Assembly (NCBI RefSeq): GCF_022387135.1
Contig: NZ_CP092462.1
Coordinates: 2,418,001 to 2,482,000, forward strand
Length of the DNA stretch: 64,000 nt
Reading direction: 5' to 3'
From: Comamonas sp. B21-038
GTDB lineage: Bacteria > Pseudomonadota > Gammaproteobacteria > Burkholderiales > Burkholderiaceae_C
Shown here piece after piece: positions 42,208 to 52,500 of the stretch. The number at the start of each line of letters is the position of its first letter. Position 1 is the stretch's first letter. The translations under genes and the position numbers were made by a program. Below the pieces are notes generated by a model. The model made no database searches. It was not told the DNA's origin and saw only the letters and a list, made by a program, of their open reading frames with translations.

Positions 42208-42253
42208 CACGTTACACTATTGGATAAATTAAATAGTGTAACGTGACACTAAT
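42208..42253. promoter_or_regulatory. Operator: perfect 14-bp inverted repeat plus third half-site
   Basis: CACGTTACACTATT (42208-42221) and AATAGTGTAACGTG (42232-42245) are exact inverted copies separated by 10 AT-rich bases. A third half-site, ACACTA, follows at 42246-42251 in the direction of the first. They lie in the 144-bp gap between the divergent VOC operon and the MocR gene and probably bind the MocR product, controlling both sides. Confidence 0.78.
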
Positions 42254-42273
42254 ATTTTTCTGGAGGCGATCCC

Positions 42274-43623
42274 GTGCTGCTTGCATCCCCCTGGATTCCC
42301 CATCTGGCCAGCAAAGGGGCCACCGTGGCCGAACAACTGGCGCTGGCTTTGGCCGATGACATTGTTGAAGGGCGGCTGGCCGCAGGCGATCGGCTGCCAG
42401 CCCACCGGGACCTCGCCAGGACCCTGCAGATCGGCTTGGGGAGCGTGACCAAGGCCTACGCACTGCTGGAGCGACGCGGCCTGACGCGCAGCGTTCAGGG
42501 ACGGGGCACCTTCGTGGCGATCCAGCAGGCCCATGGCCATCGGCATATCGATCTGTCCAGCAACGCGCCGCCGGCAGCGCTGGGCGCGCGCCTTCTGGCG
42601 CGCACGTTGGTGGCAATTGCGCGCAGGATCGACGCAGACCACATCAATCTGTATGCACCGGCGGGCGGCCATGATGAACACCGCCGCGTACTCGCCCACT
42701 GGCTGAGCCTGCTGGGTCTGAACGTGGAACCCGCGCATCTGTTTCTGACCAGCGGCGCCCGCCAGGCATTGGCGCTCGCTTTCGACCTGGTGTGTGACCG
42801 GCAGGGCCTGGTCCTGACCGAAAGGATCACCTACCCCGGTGCCATCGCGCTGATGCGGCGCAAGGGATACCGGGCGCAAGGGGTGGAGATCGATGCCGAG
42901 GGGATGGTGCCCGAGGCACTTGCTCAAGCACTTGCAAGGCGCAAGCGCCATCCCCAGCCCGTGGTGTACGTGACGCCGACGCTCCACAATCCGACCACCG
43001 CCTCGATGGGGATCGGGCGGCGGCAGGCCATTGCCGATATCTGCCGCGAGGCAGGGGCCTGGATCATTGAAGACGGCGTGTACGCGGCCTCGTCTCCTGG
43101 CTTGCCGCCCATCGCGGCCCTGGCGCCCGACATCTGCCTGCATGTGAACGGGCTCTCCAAATCGCTGGGCCCGGGGCTGCAGATCGGCATGCTGGCCTTG
43201 CCCGCAAGCCACTGCCCCGCCGCGCAGGCGCTGCTGGCCGAGATGCCGATGGCGCCATCCGCGCTGTCCTGTGCCGTGGTCGATGACTGGCTGGCCTCTG
43301 GCGCCGTGGCGTCGATCCAGCAAGACTTGCGCCATGAGGCGCAGCGCCGCACCCAGCTGGCCGTCTCACTGCTGGGTTCGAGCGGCCTGGTCGCGCACCC
43401 GGATGCCTACAACGTCTGGCTGCCGATGCCACGCGACGCTGCCCAGGCCCTGGTGGCGGCAGCAGCGGCAAGGGGCGTGCAACTGACACCGCCCGACAGC
43501 ATGGTGCTCAGACCCAGTGACAGTGCGAGCGGCTTGCGCATCTGCCTGGGTGCCGCCAGTTGGGACGATCTGAATGCCGCGTTGGCATTGCTGGCAGCCC
43601 TGCTGAGCGCAAGCGCGGCGTGA
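42274..43623 (+). CDS. MocR/GabR-type transcription regulator (GntR HTH plus aminotransferase domain)
   Basis: A 449-residue regulator. The N-terminal winged helix (about 1-75) reads LPAHRDLARTLQIGLGSVTKAYALLERRGL. The rest is a fold-type-I PLP domain with the cofactor Lys in HVNGLSKSLGPGLQIGM and aspartate in IIEDGVYA. GTG 42274 follows GGAGG at the right distance. Such proteins bind PLP or amino acids and control nearby transport or metabolism genes. The divergent VOC-LysE-PhzF operon is the likely target, through the operator at 42208. Confidence 0.92.
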   Translation: MLLASPWIPHLASKGATVAEQLALALADDIVEGRLAAGDRLPAHRDLARTLQIGLGSVTKAYALLERRGLTRSVQGRGTFVAIQQAHGHRHIDLSSNAPPAALGARLLARTLVAIARRIDADHINLYAPAGGHDEHRRVLAHWLSLLGLNVEPAHLFLTSGARQALALAFDLVCDRQGLVLTERITYPGAIALMRRKGYRAQGVEIDAEGMVPEALAQALARRKRHPQPVVYVTPTLHNPTTASMGIGRRQAIADICREAGAWIIEDGVYAASSPGLPPIAALAPDICLHVNGLSKSLGPGLQIGMLALPASHCPAAQALLAEMPMAPSALSCAVVDDWLASGAVASIQQDLRHEAQRRTQLAVSLLGSSGLVAHPDAYNVWLPMPRDAAQALVAAAAARGVQLTPPDSMVLRPSDSASGLRICLGAASWDDLNAALALLAALLSASAA

Positions 43624-43817
43624 AGGGACATGCCAGCGCGCCGAGGGAAAGCGGCAGACCTGCGCCCCGGCCACCATCGGGATGTGCCGCTTGCAGTGGC
43701 CGGAGGGCGGCAAGCTCCCCGCCGGGGCGTTGTACGGTGCCTGCCGCTTTTCAAAGACGCATTGCCGCGCAGCCCGGCCCGCATCCACCCTCATGAGCGA
43801 CGGCTGTATGGGGATTT

Positions 43818-44039
43818 CTAGCCGGCACAGCCTGGAGGCATCCGATCGTGCGCTGCAGGCTGGATGCCACCGCGCGGCAGCCGCTGCGTCACCTCGGCGA
43901 TCTCGGCGTCGATCCAGGCCAGACGTGCATGGTCGCTGCTGCCGGGCACCGGCCTGCGAGCCAGCAACTCGGCGCCCTCTTCTCTCAATGCCGTCAGCCT
44001 CACCCCCGGGTCCTTCTGGTCATCCGCATGCGTTGACAT
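43818..44039 (-). CDS. Small charged hypothetical protein (73 residues)
   Basis: Predicted small soluble protein starting MSTHADDQKDPGVRLTALRE, with a helical middle (AWIDAEIAEVTQRLP) and a Gly/Pro tail. AAGGA is 7 bases from the ATG. No family recognised. The evidence is the ribosome site and amphipathic helix composition; it might still be non-coding. Confidence 0.5.
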   Translation of the reverse strand: MSTHADDQKDPGVRLTALREEGAELLARRPVPGSSDHARLAWIDAEIAEVTQRLPRGGIQPAAHDRMPPGCAG

Positions 44040-44345
44040 TTGGTTTTCCTTGTTTTTCTTTGGAAAATTGAATATTCATATTTATGGGGCAAAAACTATC
44101 AGCCAGGGCGTGGACTACAAGAACGACAGTCCTGCGCTTACACACCCGTGCATCCGGCCTGTGGCGCTTGCACCGCATGCGGCCTGGCTGCAGCGCTGCA
44201 CCGGCAGGCCCAGCGCCCGGCTCCGTCCGAAACACAAATGCGAGCAAACGACCCGCCGTCGCAAGCTGCGCTCTGACAGCGCCGCGCATCGGCGCCCGCT
44301 AATCTCAGCGCATCACCCCCACCGCGAAGGCACAAAGGCATACCC
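44040..44345. other. Divergent intergenic region upstream of topoisomerase IB
   Basis: About 306 bp. The left 60 bases are AT-rich (TTTTTCTTTGGAAAATTGAA-type sequence), probably the promoter of the small leftward gene. The open frames crossing it show no domain. Confidence 0.4.
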
Positions 44346-45374
44346 ATGGTCAAACTCCCCAGGCCGCTGGCCTATGTGACGGACGCAACTCCGGGGTGGC
44401 AGCGCATCCCGCAGGGGGATGGCTTTGTCTACAAGAACCAGCGTGGTCAGGTGATTCGCAACGCCGGTCACCTCGATCGCATCCGCAAGCTGGTGATACC
44501 GCCCGCCTACACCGATGTCTGGATCTGTCCGGATCCGCAAGGCCATCTGCAGGCCACCGGCCGCGATGCACGGGGGCGCAAGCAGTACCGCTACCACCCG
44601 CTGTGGCAAGAGCAACGCAAGCAGACCAAGTTCGACCGCATGGCGGCCTTTGCGGCCAAGCTGGGGCTGATCCGCCGGCGCATTCAGCGCGACCTGAAAG
44701 CCGGAGATACCACGCAGACCTCGGTGTCGGCCGCCGTGGTCCGGCTGCTGGACACCACCGCACTGCGTATTGGCAACGACAGCTATGCGCGCGAGAACGG
44801 ATCGTTTGGGCTGACGACCCTGCGCAACCGCCATGTGAAGATGCGGTCATCGCGCATACAGCTGGCCTTCAAAGGCAAGAGCGGCGTGGAGCAGCGCGTG
44901 GAGCTCGAAGACCCCCGCGTGGCCCGCATCGTGCGGCGCTGCCAGGACTTGCCGGGCCAGCGCCTGTTCCAGTACCTCGATGACGACGGCCAGCGCAAGC
45001 AGCTGCGCTCCGAGCATGTCAACGCCTACCTGCACGAGATTGCAGGGGAAGATTTCAGCGCCAAGGACTTTCGCACCTGGCATGCCAGCGTGCTGGCACT
45101 GTCGCTGGCCTTGCAGTCGCGCAGCAGTGATACGCCGCTGACCGCGCCCGACATCGTCAAGCAGGTGGCCCAGCACCTGGGCAACACGGTCTCCGTCTGC
45201 CGCAAGTTCTACATCCACCCGCTGGTGATGGAGGTGTGCGAAGGCCCCGAAGCGGGGGCCCGTTGCGACGCGTACGCCGGCAAGCTGCGGGGCAGCTCGG
45301 GATTGCATGCGGCCGAACGTGCGCTGATGGCTTTTTTGGCCCGCAGTAAGAGAGGCGCCAAGCAACGCCCGTGA
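44346..45374 (+). CDS. DNA topoisomerase IB (bacterial/poxvirus-like)
   Basis: Relaxes supercoils through a 3'-phosphotyrosine link. The length of 342 residues matches the small bacterial type IB enzymes. The N-terminal domain has LVIPPAYTDVWICPDPQGHL and ATGRDARGRKQYRYHP (first catalytic Arg and Lys strand). The catalytic domain has RIGNDSYARENGSFGLTTL, KDFRTWHAS with the catalytic His, and the nucleophile Tyr in VCRKFYIHP. ATG 44346 with preceding GAAGGCAC-type site. Not in an operon. Confidence 0.92.
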   Translation: MVKLPRPLAYVTDATPGWQRIPQGDGFVYKNQRGQVIRNAGHLDRIRKLVIPPAYTDVWICPDPQGHLQATGRDARGRKQYRYHPLWQEQRKQTKFDRMAAFAAKLGLIRRRIQRDLKAGDTTQTSVSAAVVRLLDTTALRIGNDSYARENGSFGLTTLRNRHVKMRSSRIQLAFKGKSGVEQRVELEDPRVARIVRRCQDLPGQRLFQYLDDDGQRKQLRSEHVNAYLHEIAGEDFSAKDFRTWHASVLALSLALQSRSSDTPLTAPDIVKQVAQHLGNTVSVCRKFYIHPLVMEVCEGPEAGARCDAYAGKLRGSSGLHAAERALMAFLARSKRGAKQRP

Positions 45375-45506
45375 TCGCGGCAGCCATGGCGCTGCCGCAG
45401 GCCCGGCAACGGATGCCCACCAAGTTCAAGGGCTTCCCCCTCCCCAGCGTGCACAGCACTTGGGCTAGAGTAGTTACACTCACTAACACTCAACGAAGGG
45501 GAGACC

Positions 45507-45812
45507 GTGTTCAGGCCCGTCATCTGTCTGCTGATTGCATTGGCCGCATGGGCGGTGTACAGCCGCTATGCGCATCAGCAGGCGGCGTCGCTGCAGGGCG
45601 ATTCCGAGCCTGTGCTCTCCGAGCCGGATACCCCGCGCCCCAGCGCTGCCCACCCGCTGTTCAAGTGCGACGGCCGCACCCGGTGCTCGCAAATGACCTC
45701 CTGCCAGGAGGCCACCTTTTTCCTGCAGAACTGCCCTGATACCCAGATGGACGGCGACAACGACGGCGTGCCTTGCGAGCGTCAGCTGTGCACCGTCAAC
45801 AAACGGCCGTAG
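45507..45812 (+). CDS. Excalibur calcium-binding-domain protein
   Basis: A 101-residue protein with an N-terminal membrane anchor or uncleaved signal (VICLLIALAAWAVYSRYA) and a C-terminal Excalibur domain: FKCDGRTRCSQMTSCQEA, then the acidic DxDxDG-type loop MDGDNDGVPCERQLC with paired cysteines. GTG 45507 follows AAGGGGAG. The domain is extracytoplasmic and binds calcium in the family. No operon partner. Confidence 0.88.
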   Translation: MFRPVICLLIALAAWAVYSRYAHQQAASLQGDSEPVLSEPDTPRPSAAHPLFKCDGRTRCSQMTSCQEATFFLQNCPDTQMDGDNDGVPCERQLCTVNKRP

Positions 45813-45924
45813 CGGGCGTCGGCTGGCCCTCTCCGTCTGCTCTGGCAATACCATGCAGCGGCAACCCGCCCATTTACCGTAAATGCGTGATGGCAGACCA
45901 TCCGCTTTGCGTCAAAATGTAGCG

Positions 45925-46617
45925 ATGGCTGTTTCCCCCCTCCCCGTACTGCTGGTTGATGACGATCCGGACATGCTGGCCCGGCTGGGCGAAGTGCTGG
46001 GCTCGGTGGGCGTGGGGCGCGAGCAGCTGCTCGGGGCCGGCTCGCTGGCCGAATGCCAGCGATGGGTGACCGCGCCTGACGGCGGCCTGCAGCCGCTGGT
46101 GATGGCGCTGATCGACCTGGGCCTGCCCGATGGCAATGGCATCGACCTGATTGGCTGGCTGCGTGCGCGCAACCCCCAGCTGCCGATTCTGGTGGTGTCG
46201 GCCTGGAGCACCGAGGAAATGATCCTGGGCGCGCTGCGCGCAGGCGCCAACGGCTATGTGCTCAAGGAGCGCGACGACCTGGAGATTGCGCTGTCGGTGC
46301 GCAATGTGCTCAAGGGCGGTGCGCCCATCGACCCCTTCATTGCCCGGCGCATTCTCGACCTGGTGGGCCGCCCGGCTGGCCGCCCCGCCACCCCGTCGCA
46401 GCCACCCGACCCCGCGCTGCGCGAGGCCCTGACCGAGCGCGAGCGGCAGATCCTGGACCATGTCGCCGCCGGCATGAGCAACCGCGAAATCGCCGAATGC
46501 CTGCACCTATCCCGATGGACCATAGACACCCATATCCGGCATATCTACGACAAATTGGCGGTGAGCTCGCGCACGCAGGCCTTGCGGCGTGCGCGCGAGC
46601 ATGGCTTGCTGCACTGA
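45925..46617 (+). CDS. NarL/FixJ-type response regulator
   Basis: A 230-residue regulator: receiver (about 6-125) with LLVDDDPDM and phospho-Asp in ALIDLGLPDGNG, then a LuxR helix-turn-helix (about 165-225) reading LTERERQILDHVAAGMSNRE. ATG 45925 is taken over the upstream frame. The kinase gene starts inside its 3' end, so the two form a coupled two-component pair. Confidence 0.9.
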   Translation: MAVSPLPVLLVDDDPDMLARLGEVLGSVGVGREQLLGAGSLAECQRWVTAPDGGLQPLVMALIDLGLPDGNGIDLIGWLRARNPQLPILVVSAWSTEEMILGALRAGANGYVLKERDDLEIALSVRNVLKGGAPIDPFIARRILDLVGRPAGRPATPSQPPDPALREALTERERQILDHVAAGMSNREIAECLHLSRWTIDTHIRHIYDKLAVSSRTQALRRAREHGLLH

Positions 46618-48461
46618 TCTGCCTGGCGGCGCTGTGCCTGGCGCTGCCCGCGCAGGCCCAGGCCCAACCCTGGCCGGGCACGGCCGAGGCTGCGCGCTCG
46701 GACTGGGATGCCCAGCAGCCACCCGCTACCGGCTGGGTGCCGGTGAAGGTGCCCAACGACTGGAACCAGCAATGGCCTGGCTACAGCGGTGTCGTCTGGT
46801 ACCGGCTGCGCTGGGACATTGCCGGCGAGCCGCAGACCCAGGGCCTTTACATCCACTACCTGATGCAAGCCGGGGTCATTGCGGTCAACGGCGTCGAGTT
46901 GCAGCGCGACCCGCAGCTCACCGAGCCGATGACCCGCGCCTGGAACACACCACGCTACCTGGTGCTGCCGGCGCCCCTGCTGCACAGCGGCAGCAATGAG
47001 CTGCTGATCCGCGTGAGCGGCTACTACGCCTACCAGCCTGCGCTGGGCCCGGTCGAGATCGGCCCACCGGAGCTGCTGCGCACGGCGCAGCAGCACAGCT
47101 ACCTGGTACGGCACAACCTCAACTGGCTGCACCTGGGCGTGGGGGCAACCTTGGGCTGCTTCTTCCTGGTGCTGTGGCTGATGCGCCGGCAAGAGGCCGC
47201 CTATGGCTGGTATGCCGCACGCCAGGCCGCCTGGGTGGGCTTTACCGTGAACTTTGTCAGCGCTACGCCCTGGCCCTTCCACAACCTCAACACCTATGCG
47301 GCCATGGTGTCGGTTGCCTATGTGCTCTACCACGGCTGCAATGCCATGTTTGTGCTGCGCTTCATGGGCCGCCGCTGGCCCAGGCGCGAAGCGGGCATGT
47401 GGCTGGCCATCGCCGTGCTGTCGGCCGCCACCTTGCTGGTGCCCGAGGCGCAGCTTCGAGACATGCGCAACGTGATGGCCTGGGCCTCGTCGGCCCTGCT
47501 GTTCACCACCGCTGGCGTATTTGTCGGCCTGGCCTGGCGCAACGGCAACCAGGCGCAGCGCCTGCTGTCGCTCACGGCACTGGCCAGCGCCCTGGCGATG
47601 GCGCATGACCTGCTTGTCTTCACCCGCATCGTGGACGACAACTTTTACCTGGCCACCTACACGGAGCCCCTGGCCACGGTGGGCATTGCGCTGACCCTGG
47701 CCTGGACCTTTGTCCAGAACACCCGGCGCGTCGAGAGCTTCAACGACGAGATGCAGCACCATGTGGCCGAGGCCCGCGCCGAGCTGACCGAATCGCTGGC
47801 TGGCCGCCATGAGCTGGAGCTGCTGCAGGCCCGGCTGGGCGAGCGGGTCAACATCGCCCATGACTTGCACGATGGCCTGGGCGGCATGCTGATCGGCAAT
47901 ATCACCACCTTGGAACGCACACGCGGGCCGCTACCGCCCGACCAGGTGCTGGGCATGCTCCGAGGCATGCGCGATGACCTGCGGCTGATCATCGACCTGG
48001 CCTCTGCCCAGCACTATGGCGAGCTGTCGCTGGGCGAGCTGCTCGCCCCCATGCGCCACCGCATGAGCCAGCTCTTCGAGGTGCATGGTATCGAGGTGCA
48101 CTGGCAGCTGAGCCATATCGAGCAACTGCACCTGCCCACCAGCGCCAGCCTGGAGGTGCTGCGGATTCTGCAGGAGGCCCTGACCAACGCCTTCAAACAC
48201 AGCCAGGCCAGACGCGTGGACGTGGTGCTGGCCCGTGAGGCCGGCCAGCTGCTGCTGCAGGTGCAAGACAACGGCGTAGGTCTGCCTGCGGCCCAGGCAG
48301 CCAACACCCCCACGCACGGCACCGGCCTGCGCAGCATGCAGGCCCGGGCGCAGCGCCTGGGCGCGCAACTGTCGGTGGGGTCGCGAGGGGGGCGGACGAT
48401 GGTGGAGTTGCGGGTGCCGCTGCCGGCTGAGGCAGAAGTGCGGGATATAACTGAAGCCTGA
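46515..48461 (+). CDS. NarX-like membrane sensor histidine kinase (7TM-DISM-type)
   Basis: A kinase of about 648 residues. A signal-like segment ends LCLALPAQAQA. A periplasmic beta-sandwich (about 60-190, GVVWYRLRWDIAGE) follows, then seven or so membrane helices (about 200-395). The cytoplasmic part has a HisKA_3 phospho-site AHDLHDGLGGML and an ATPase with LQEALTNAFKHS, DNGVGLP and GTGLRSMQARAQ. The start is unclear: only ATG 46515 or 46497 is available in this frame before the export signal, both inside the regulator gene (over 100 bases of overlap), and neither has a good ribosome site. Confidence 0.87.
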   Translation: MDHRHPYPAYLRQIGGELAHAGLAACARAWLAALICLAALCLALPAQAQAQPWPGTAEAARSDWDAQQPPATGWVPVKVPNDWNQQWPGYSGVVWYRLRWDIAGEPQTQGLYIHYLMQAGVIAVNGVELQRDPQLTEPMTRAWNTPRYLVLPAPLLHSGSNELLIRVSGYYAYQPALGPVEIGPPELLRTAQQHSYLVRHNLNWLHLGVGATLGCFFLVLWLMRRQEAAYGWYAARQAAWVGFTVNFVSATPWPFHNLNTYAAMVSVAYVLYHGCNAMFVLRFMGRRWPRREAGMWLAIAVLSAATLLVPEAQLRDMRNVMAWASSALLFTTAGVFVGLAWRNGNQAQRLLSLTALASALAMAHDLLVFTRIVDDNFYLATYTEPLATVGIALTLAWTFVQNTRRVESFNDEMQHHVAEARAELTESLAGRHELELLQARLGERVNIAHDLHDGLGGMLIGNITTLERTRGPLPPDQVLGMLRGMRDDLRLIIDLASAQHYGELSLGELLAPMRHRMSQLFEVHGIEVHWQLSHIEQLHLPTSASLEVLRILQEALTNAFKHSQARRVDVVLAREAGQLLLQVQDNGVGLPAAQAANTPTHGTGLRSMQARAQRLGAQLSVGSRGGRTMVELRVPLPAEAEVRDITEA

Positions 48462-48466
48462 CTCAC

Positions 48467-48697
48467 TTGCAGGCCGATGTGACCGCAGGATGGAAATGGC
48501 TTCCCTACGATACTGCGCTAGCAAAAAAGACGCTGGATCAACTCATCAGCCGCCGTGGAGATGTGGTTCATCGCTCGAAACCAGTAACAGTTGGGACACC
48601 CGCGCCTCATTTGGTCAAGCGTGATGACTTGGAAAAAGCCATCCGTTTTTTAACTGGCCTTGTCACTGCCAGGGAACATGCTCTTGAGGGCGAGTGA
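48467..48697 (+). pseudogene. Truncated HEPN-domain (MAE_28990/RiboL-PSP-type) remnant
   Basis: The reading frame has only the C-terminal part of a HEPN protein: GWKWLPYDTALAKKTLDQLI, then RRGDVVHR, which carries the RxxxxH catalytic motif of HEPN RNases. It begins 5 bases after the kinase stop with no plausible start or the rest of the helical domain. I read it as a remnant of a toxin or abortive-infection gene. If a non-AUG start is used, it could be a tiny expressed fragment. Confidence 0.55.
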
Positions 48698-48787
48698 TGG
48701 TACAAGCGTCGAAAAGGCAAACCGCTTACCTAGCCGCCGCTGCCAAGCCAGCCCTGCTCTAGGGTCTCGTCACCCTGCCCTCCTGCA

Positions 48788-49056
48788 CTACCTCCTCCTC
48801 TGCTTATCCAAAAATCTCGGCACAAGGCCCCTGCAATGCAGAATGGCCCGGCGCCGCTGCACCTCGCGCGCGACCAAGCCCATCCCGCCTAGCAGCGTCG
48901 CCAACATGCCTGCACCCAGCCAGACAGCAATTGTTCCGCGATCGGATTGCTGCCGCCGCTACCAGGAGGCGCGGTGACCACCACTCGCAACTGGGTCAAG
49001 GTCACAGCGCCAGCGTCGTTAACGTCACCGCCACCGACGGGCGCGTCCTCTCTCAC
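48788..49056 (-). pseudogene. Frameshifted remnant of a surface protein with C-terminal anchor
   Basis: In one minus-strand frame the sequence reads VREDAPVGGGDVNDAGAVTL and continues TQLRVVVTAPPGSGGSNP. A +1/-1 shift at about 48930-48950 then gives TIAVWLGAGMLATLLGGMG followed by LVAREVQRRR, a single helix and basic tail like the other sorting signals here. No full gene or start is present. DVNDAGAVTLTQL loosely resembles a dockerin-type loop. Low certainty. Confidence 0.35.
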
Positions 49057-49506
49057 TAATTTACGTGATTCGCAGAATCGTTTATTTCCGTAGCATCACC
49101 GCGCAACCACTCAGAACCTGCGTCTGGCCTCCAGCGCTGCGGCAGTGAAGCCGCCCCTGGTGGTGCAAGTGGGGGCAGTTGGGAATGGCGCTGTCGCGCC
49201 TGGCTGCCATGTTGAGGGTGCAGCAGCAGAGAAGGCGTGACGAAGAAAAAGCTCCGACCACGCCGGGCCCCATTCCATTTTTATAAGCGGGGGGAGTAGA
49301 TGTTGAACAGCATGTCAAATGGCTTGGACGCCAGCAATGGCGAAGCGCCAGATACCAAGGTCCTCCATAAGCCGCAGCTTTTGCTAAAGCTGCGCAGCTT
49401 TGGCATTGCTACCGGCTTGAATACCCTCTTACGCCCGTGCTTCATCTTGCGCCATGCACAGCGCGCTGACCTTGTGGCAACCGCAGCCGATGCCGGAGGT
49501 CCCCCG
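49057..49506. other. Upstream region of the 1259-residue surface protein
   Basis: No supported gene. GATTC-GCA-GAATC at 49067-49079 is a small inverted repeat of unknown meaning. An in-frame ATG at 49300 has a GGGGGAG site, but the signal peptide begins only at 49507, so 49300-49506 is treated as leader. Confidence 0.35.
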
Positions 49507-52500
49507 ATGAAAAACTCTGTTCTGCTTCGTTTCATCACCGCGCTCGCTGCGCGGCTGACTGTGTTGTGCGCGGGGCTGGCATGTGCCGTGGCACAGGCTG
49601 CCGGACCGTTTGTTTTTGACCCGCAAAATCCGGCATTGGTTTCCGATGGAAGCACGGGTCTGATGTGGCAACGCTGCATCGAAGGTCTGACCTGGGACGC
49701 GCAGGCCAATACCTGTACCGGCACCGTGCGCGACTTGAGTCTTGGCGAGGCCTTTGATGCCGTGCGCGCCGCCAACGCGCAAAACGCAGGAGCCGGGCGT
49801 GATGGCTTCAACGACTGGCGTTTGCCGGGCCGTGATGAGCTCTATGCACTGGCCACTGGCGAGCCGGATACATCGGGAGCGGCGTTTCCCACCGTGCCCT
49901 GGCTCAACTCGCAGCGTCGTGTGTGGTCGAGTTTGCTCTCAGACGGCGACAACACCTGGCTGGTGGATTTTCGCAGCGACGATGCAGGTTTTATGGCGCC
50001 AGCCCGCTTTTCAGGCATGGTGCTGCTGGTACGTTCGCCTGACCCCTCCCGGGTGGCGCATATCAATGCTGTTGTCACGGGTCCTGGGGGCGCAGCGGTG
50101 CCGTCGCGCTTGCCTGTAGCCTTTGGCGGTGAAGGCAGTGGTGCCCGGTTCGATATTGAGCCGGAGCTCGGCTATCAACTCGACACTGCCACGACCACCT
50201 GCCCGCTGCGCCGGATCGACGGCAACCGGATCTATGTGATGGGCATGCCCAACGCCGACTGCGACTTGAACATCAGTTTCAAGGCCTTGATGATCACTCT
50301 CAATGCCGTTGCCGAGCCGGGCAACGGCGGGGTCGTGGCCTGTTCGCCTAACCCGCTGCGCCAAGGCACGTCCACCACTTGCGCCGCCACGGCAGCACCG
50401 GGCTACCGGCTTTACCGTTGGGGCGGCATCTGTGCGGGCACCGATACCACCACGGCCTGCAAGCTCGATACAGTCATGGGCTCGGGCACCGTGTTGGCCA
50501 ACTTCGAGCCGGTGGCACAGGCGCAGCTTGGAACGATTACCGTCACCAGCGTGGGCGACATCGGCCCCGGTGATGATCTGGGACGCGCGCAGTGCAGTGC
50601 CGACAGTGGCGATCGCCGCTGCAGCACCTTGCGCGATGCCATCAACAGCGCTCGCCACGGCGAGAAGATCGTTTTTGCGGCCGAACTCGACGGACAGACC
50701 ATCTCGCTCACGCGCCATACCAATTGCCTGAAGCTCAATCAGGAGGCTGGAGCCACTTGCCTGCCGCCTTCCCAGTGGCCGCTGGTGCCAGGATCGTTCA
50801 CGCAGCGGCATGTCACGCAGTTCGGACCGAGTGCATTCTTCATCAGTGGGAAATCGATCACTATCGACGCCACGGCGGGACTTACCCAAGGCGTAGTGCT
50901 GTCGGCAACCGCAGCCAATGCCGGTTGCTCGGCGGGTTCATGCTTTCGCCTCTTTGACATTGATGCCTCCGTGGGCAGCGGCCTGACCTTGCGGGGCGTC
51001 ACCCTCACAGGCGGTGTGGCCTGGGGCGGTGGGGGCTTTGCGGGTGGCGGTGCACTGGGGGCGGGTGGCGCCATCTTCAACCGTGGCGTGCTGGTGGCAG
51101 AGCGCAGCAGTTTCATCGCAAACCAGGCCACAGGCGGGTACAGCGGGAGCTTCAGCTATGCCGTTGGCTCCGCAGGCGGAGGCGTTGGCGCATCTGCCAG
51201 CGCAGATGCAGCGACGGGCGAGCACTTCAGCGGCGGCCCCAACAGCGGTGCCTCGGCGGAGGTGTCCTGTTATGTGGGGCCAGACGGAAAGCCCGTTTGC
51301 ATGTCCAACGGCGCCGGCGCCTCAGGGGGATATGGTGGCGGCGGTGGTTACGGCACGGGAAGCAACTGGGGCGGATTTGGAGGCGGGGGTGCGACATCGG
51401 TCCCCCGCGGCTTTGGTGGAGCAGCCGGCGGCGGCGGTTTCGGTGCTGGTGGCGGCGGCTATGGAATCGTCAAGGTGGGTGATACAGAACCAAAACCGAC
51501 CTACCCCCGGGGAGAGGCCGGTGGTTTTGGTGGAGGGGTTGGAGGCAAGGAGGGAGGAGCCGGCGCCGGCATGGGCGGTGCGGTTTTCAACGATGCTGGC
51601 ACGGTGACACTGGTCAACGTGAGCCTGCATGCCAACCAGGCAGCCGGGGGACAAAGCTTTAGCTACGGCGCTGGGGGTGCCGGCTATGGTGGTGCGCTGT
51701 TCAACTACGCAGGCACACTGCGGCTGGACCATGTCACGCTGTCGGACAACGCGGTTGTCGCTGGCGCCGCTCCTGCAGACAACGGAGCCAACCTGCCATT
51801 TGGACGCAGCTCGGATCCGCAGCGCCCTGCACCGGGCGATGCCGACGGCGCCGCCGTCTACAGCCTGGGCGATGCCCAGTGCACCGCTGGCACCAACCCC
51901 TGTGCAACAGGCGGCGTAGCGGCGTTGGAGATCCATCGTTCTGCTGCAGTGGGCGCGGTAAGCGGCACGGCGCAGGTGGTAGTGGACGCCATTCGAGACG
52001 GAAGCAGTACAAGCCAAGGCACGGGCAATCTGATGAGCAGCCAGCGAGGTTTTGCCGGAGGCAGCACGTCGGTCGCGGCTGCGCGGCTCGCATCTCAGCC
52101 GTCCGTGTTGCACGGCGGCCTGGCCGATGTGCTGGTGCCCGAACCGGATAGCCCCTTGCTCGACGGTGTCAGCTGCGAACCTGGCATGACCATGGACCAG
52201 CGCGGCGTATCGCGGCCACAGGGCACGCGCTGTGATGTGGGTGCGGTGGAGCGGCGTGTCGGTTTGCGCACGCTGGTCGTCAACGTGTCGGGCGCTGGTG
52301 TGGTGACCGGTGTGCCGGTTAGCCCCCATCTGCCGGGCTCGGGTTCATTGGCCGAGTGCACACCCGACCACCCATGCAGCGCTGAATTTCAGAGCGAAAG
52401 CGATCCCGTCAACGTGACGCTCACGGCCCATTCTGATGATGCCCATGTCTTCGTTGGGTGGGATGGGGCTTGTTCCACGGCGGGTGCATCGCCGGTCTGT

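Noticed and set aside
49300..49506. ATG at 49300 as start of the large surface protein
   Set aside because: A standard signal peptide with GGAGG begins at 49507; the upstream part has no export features.
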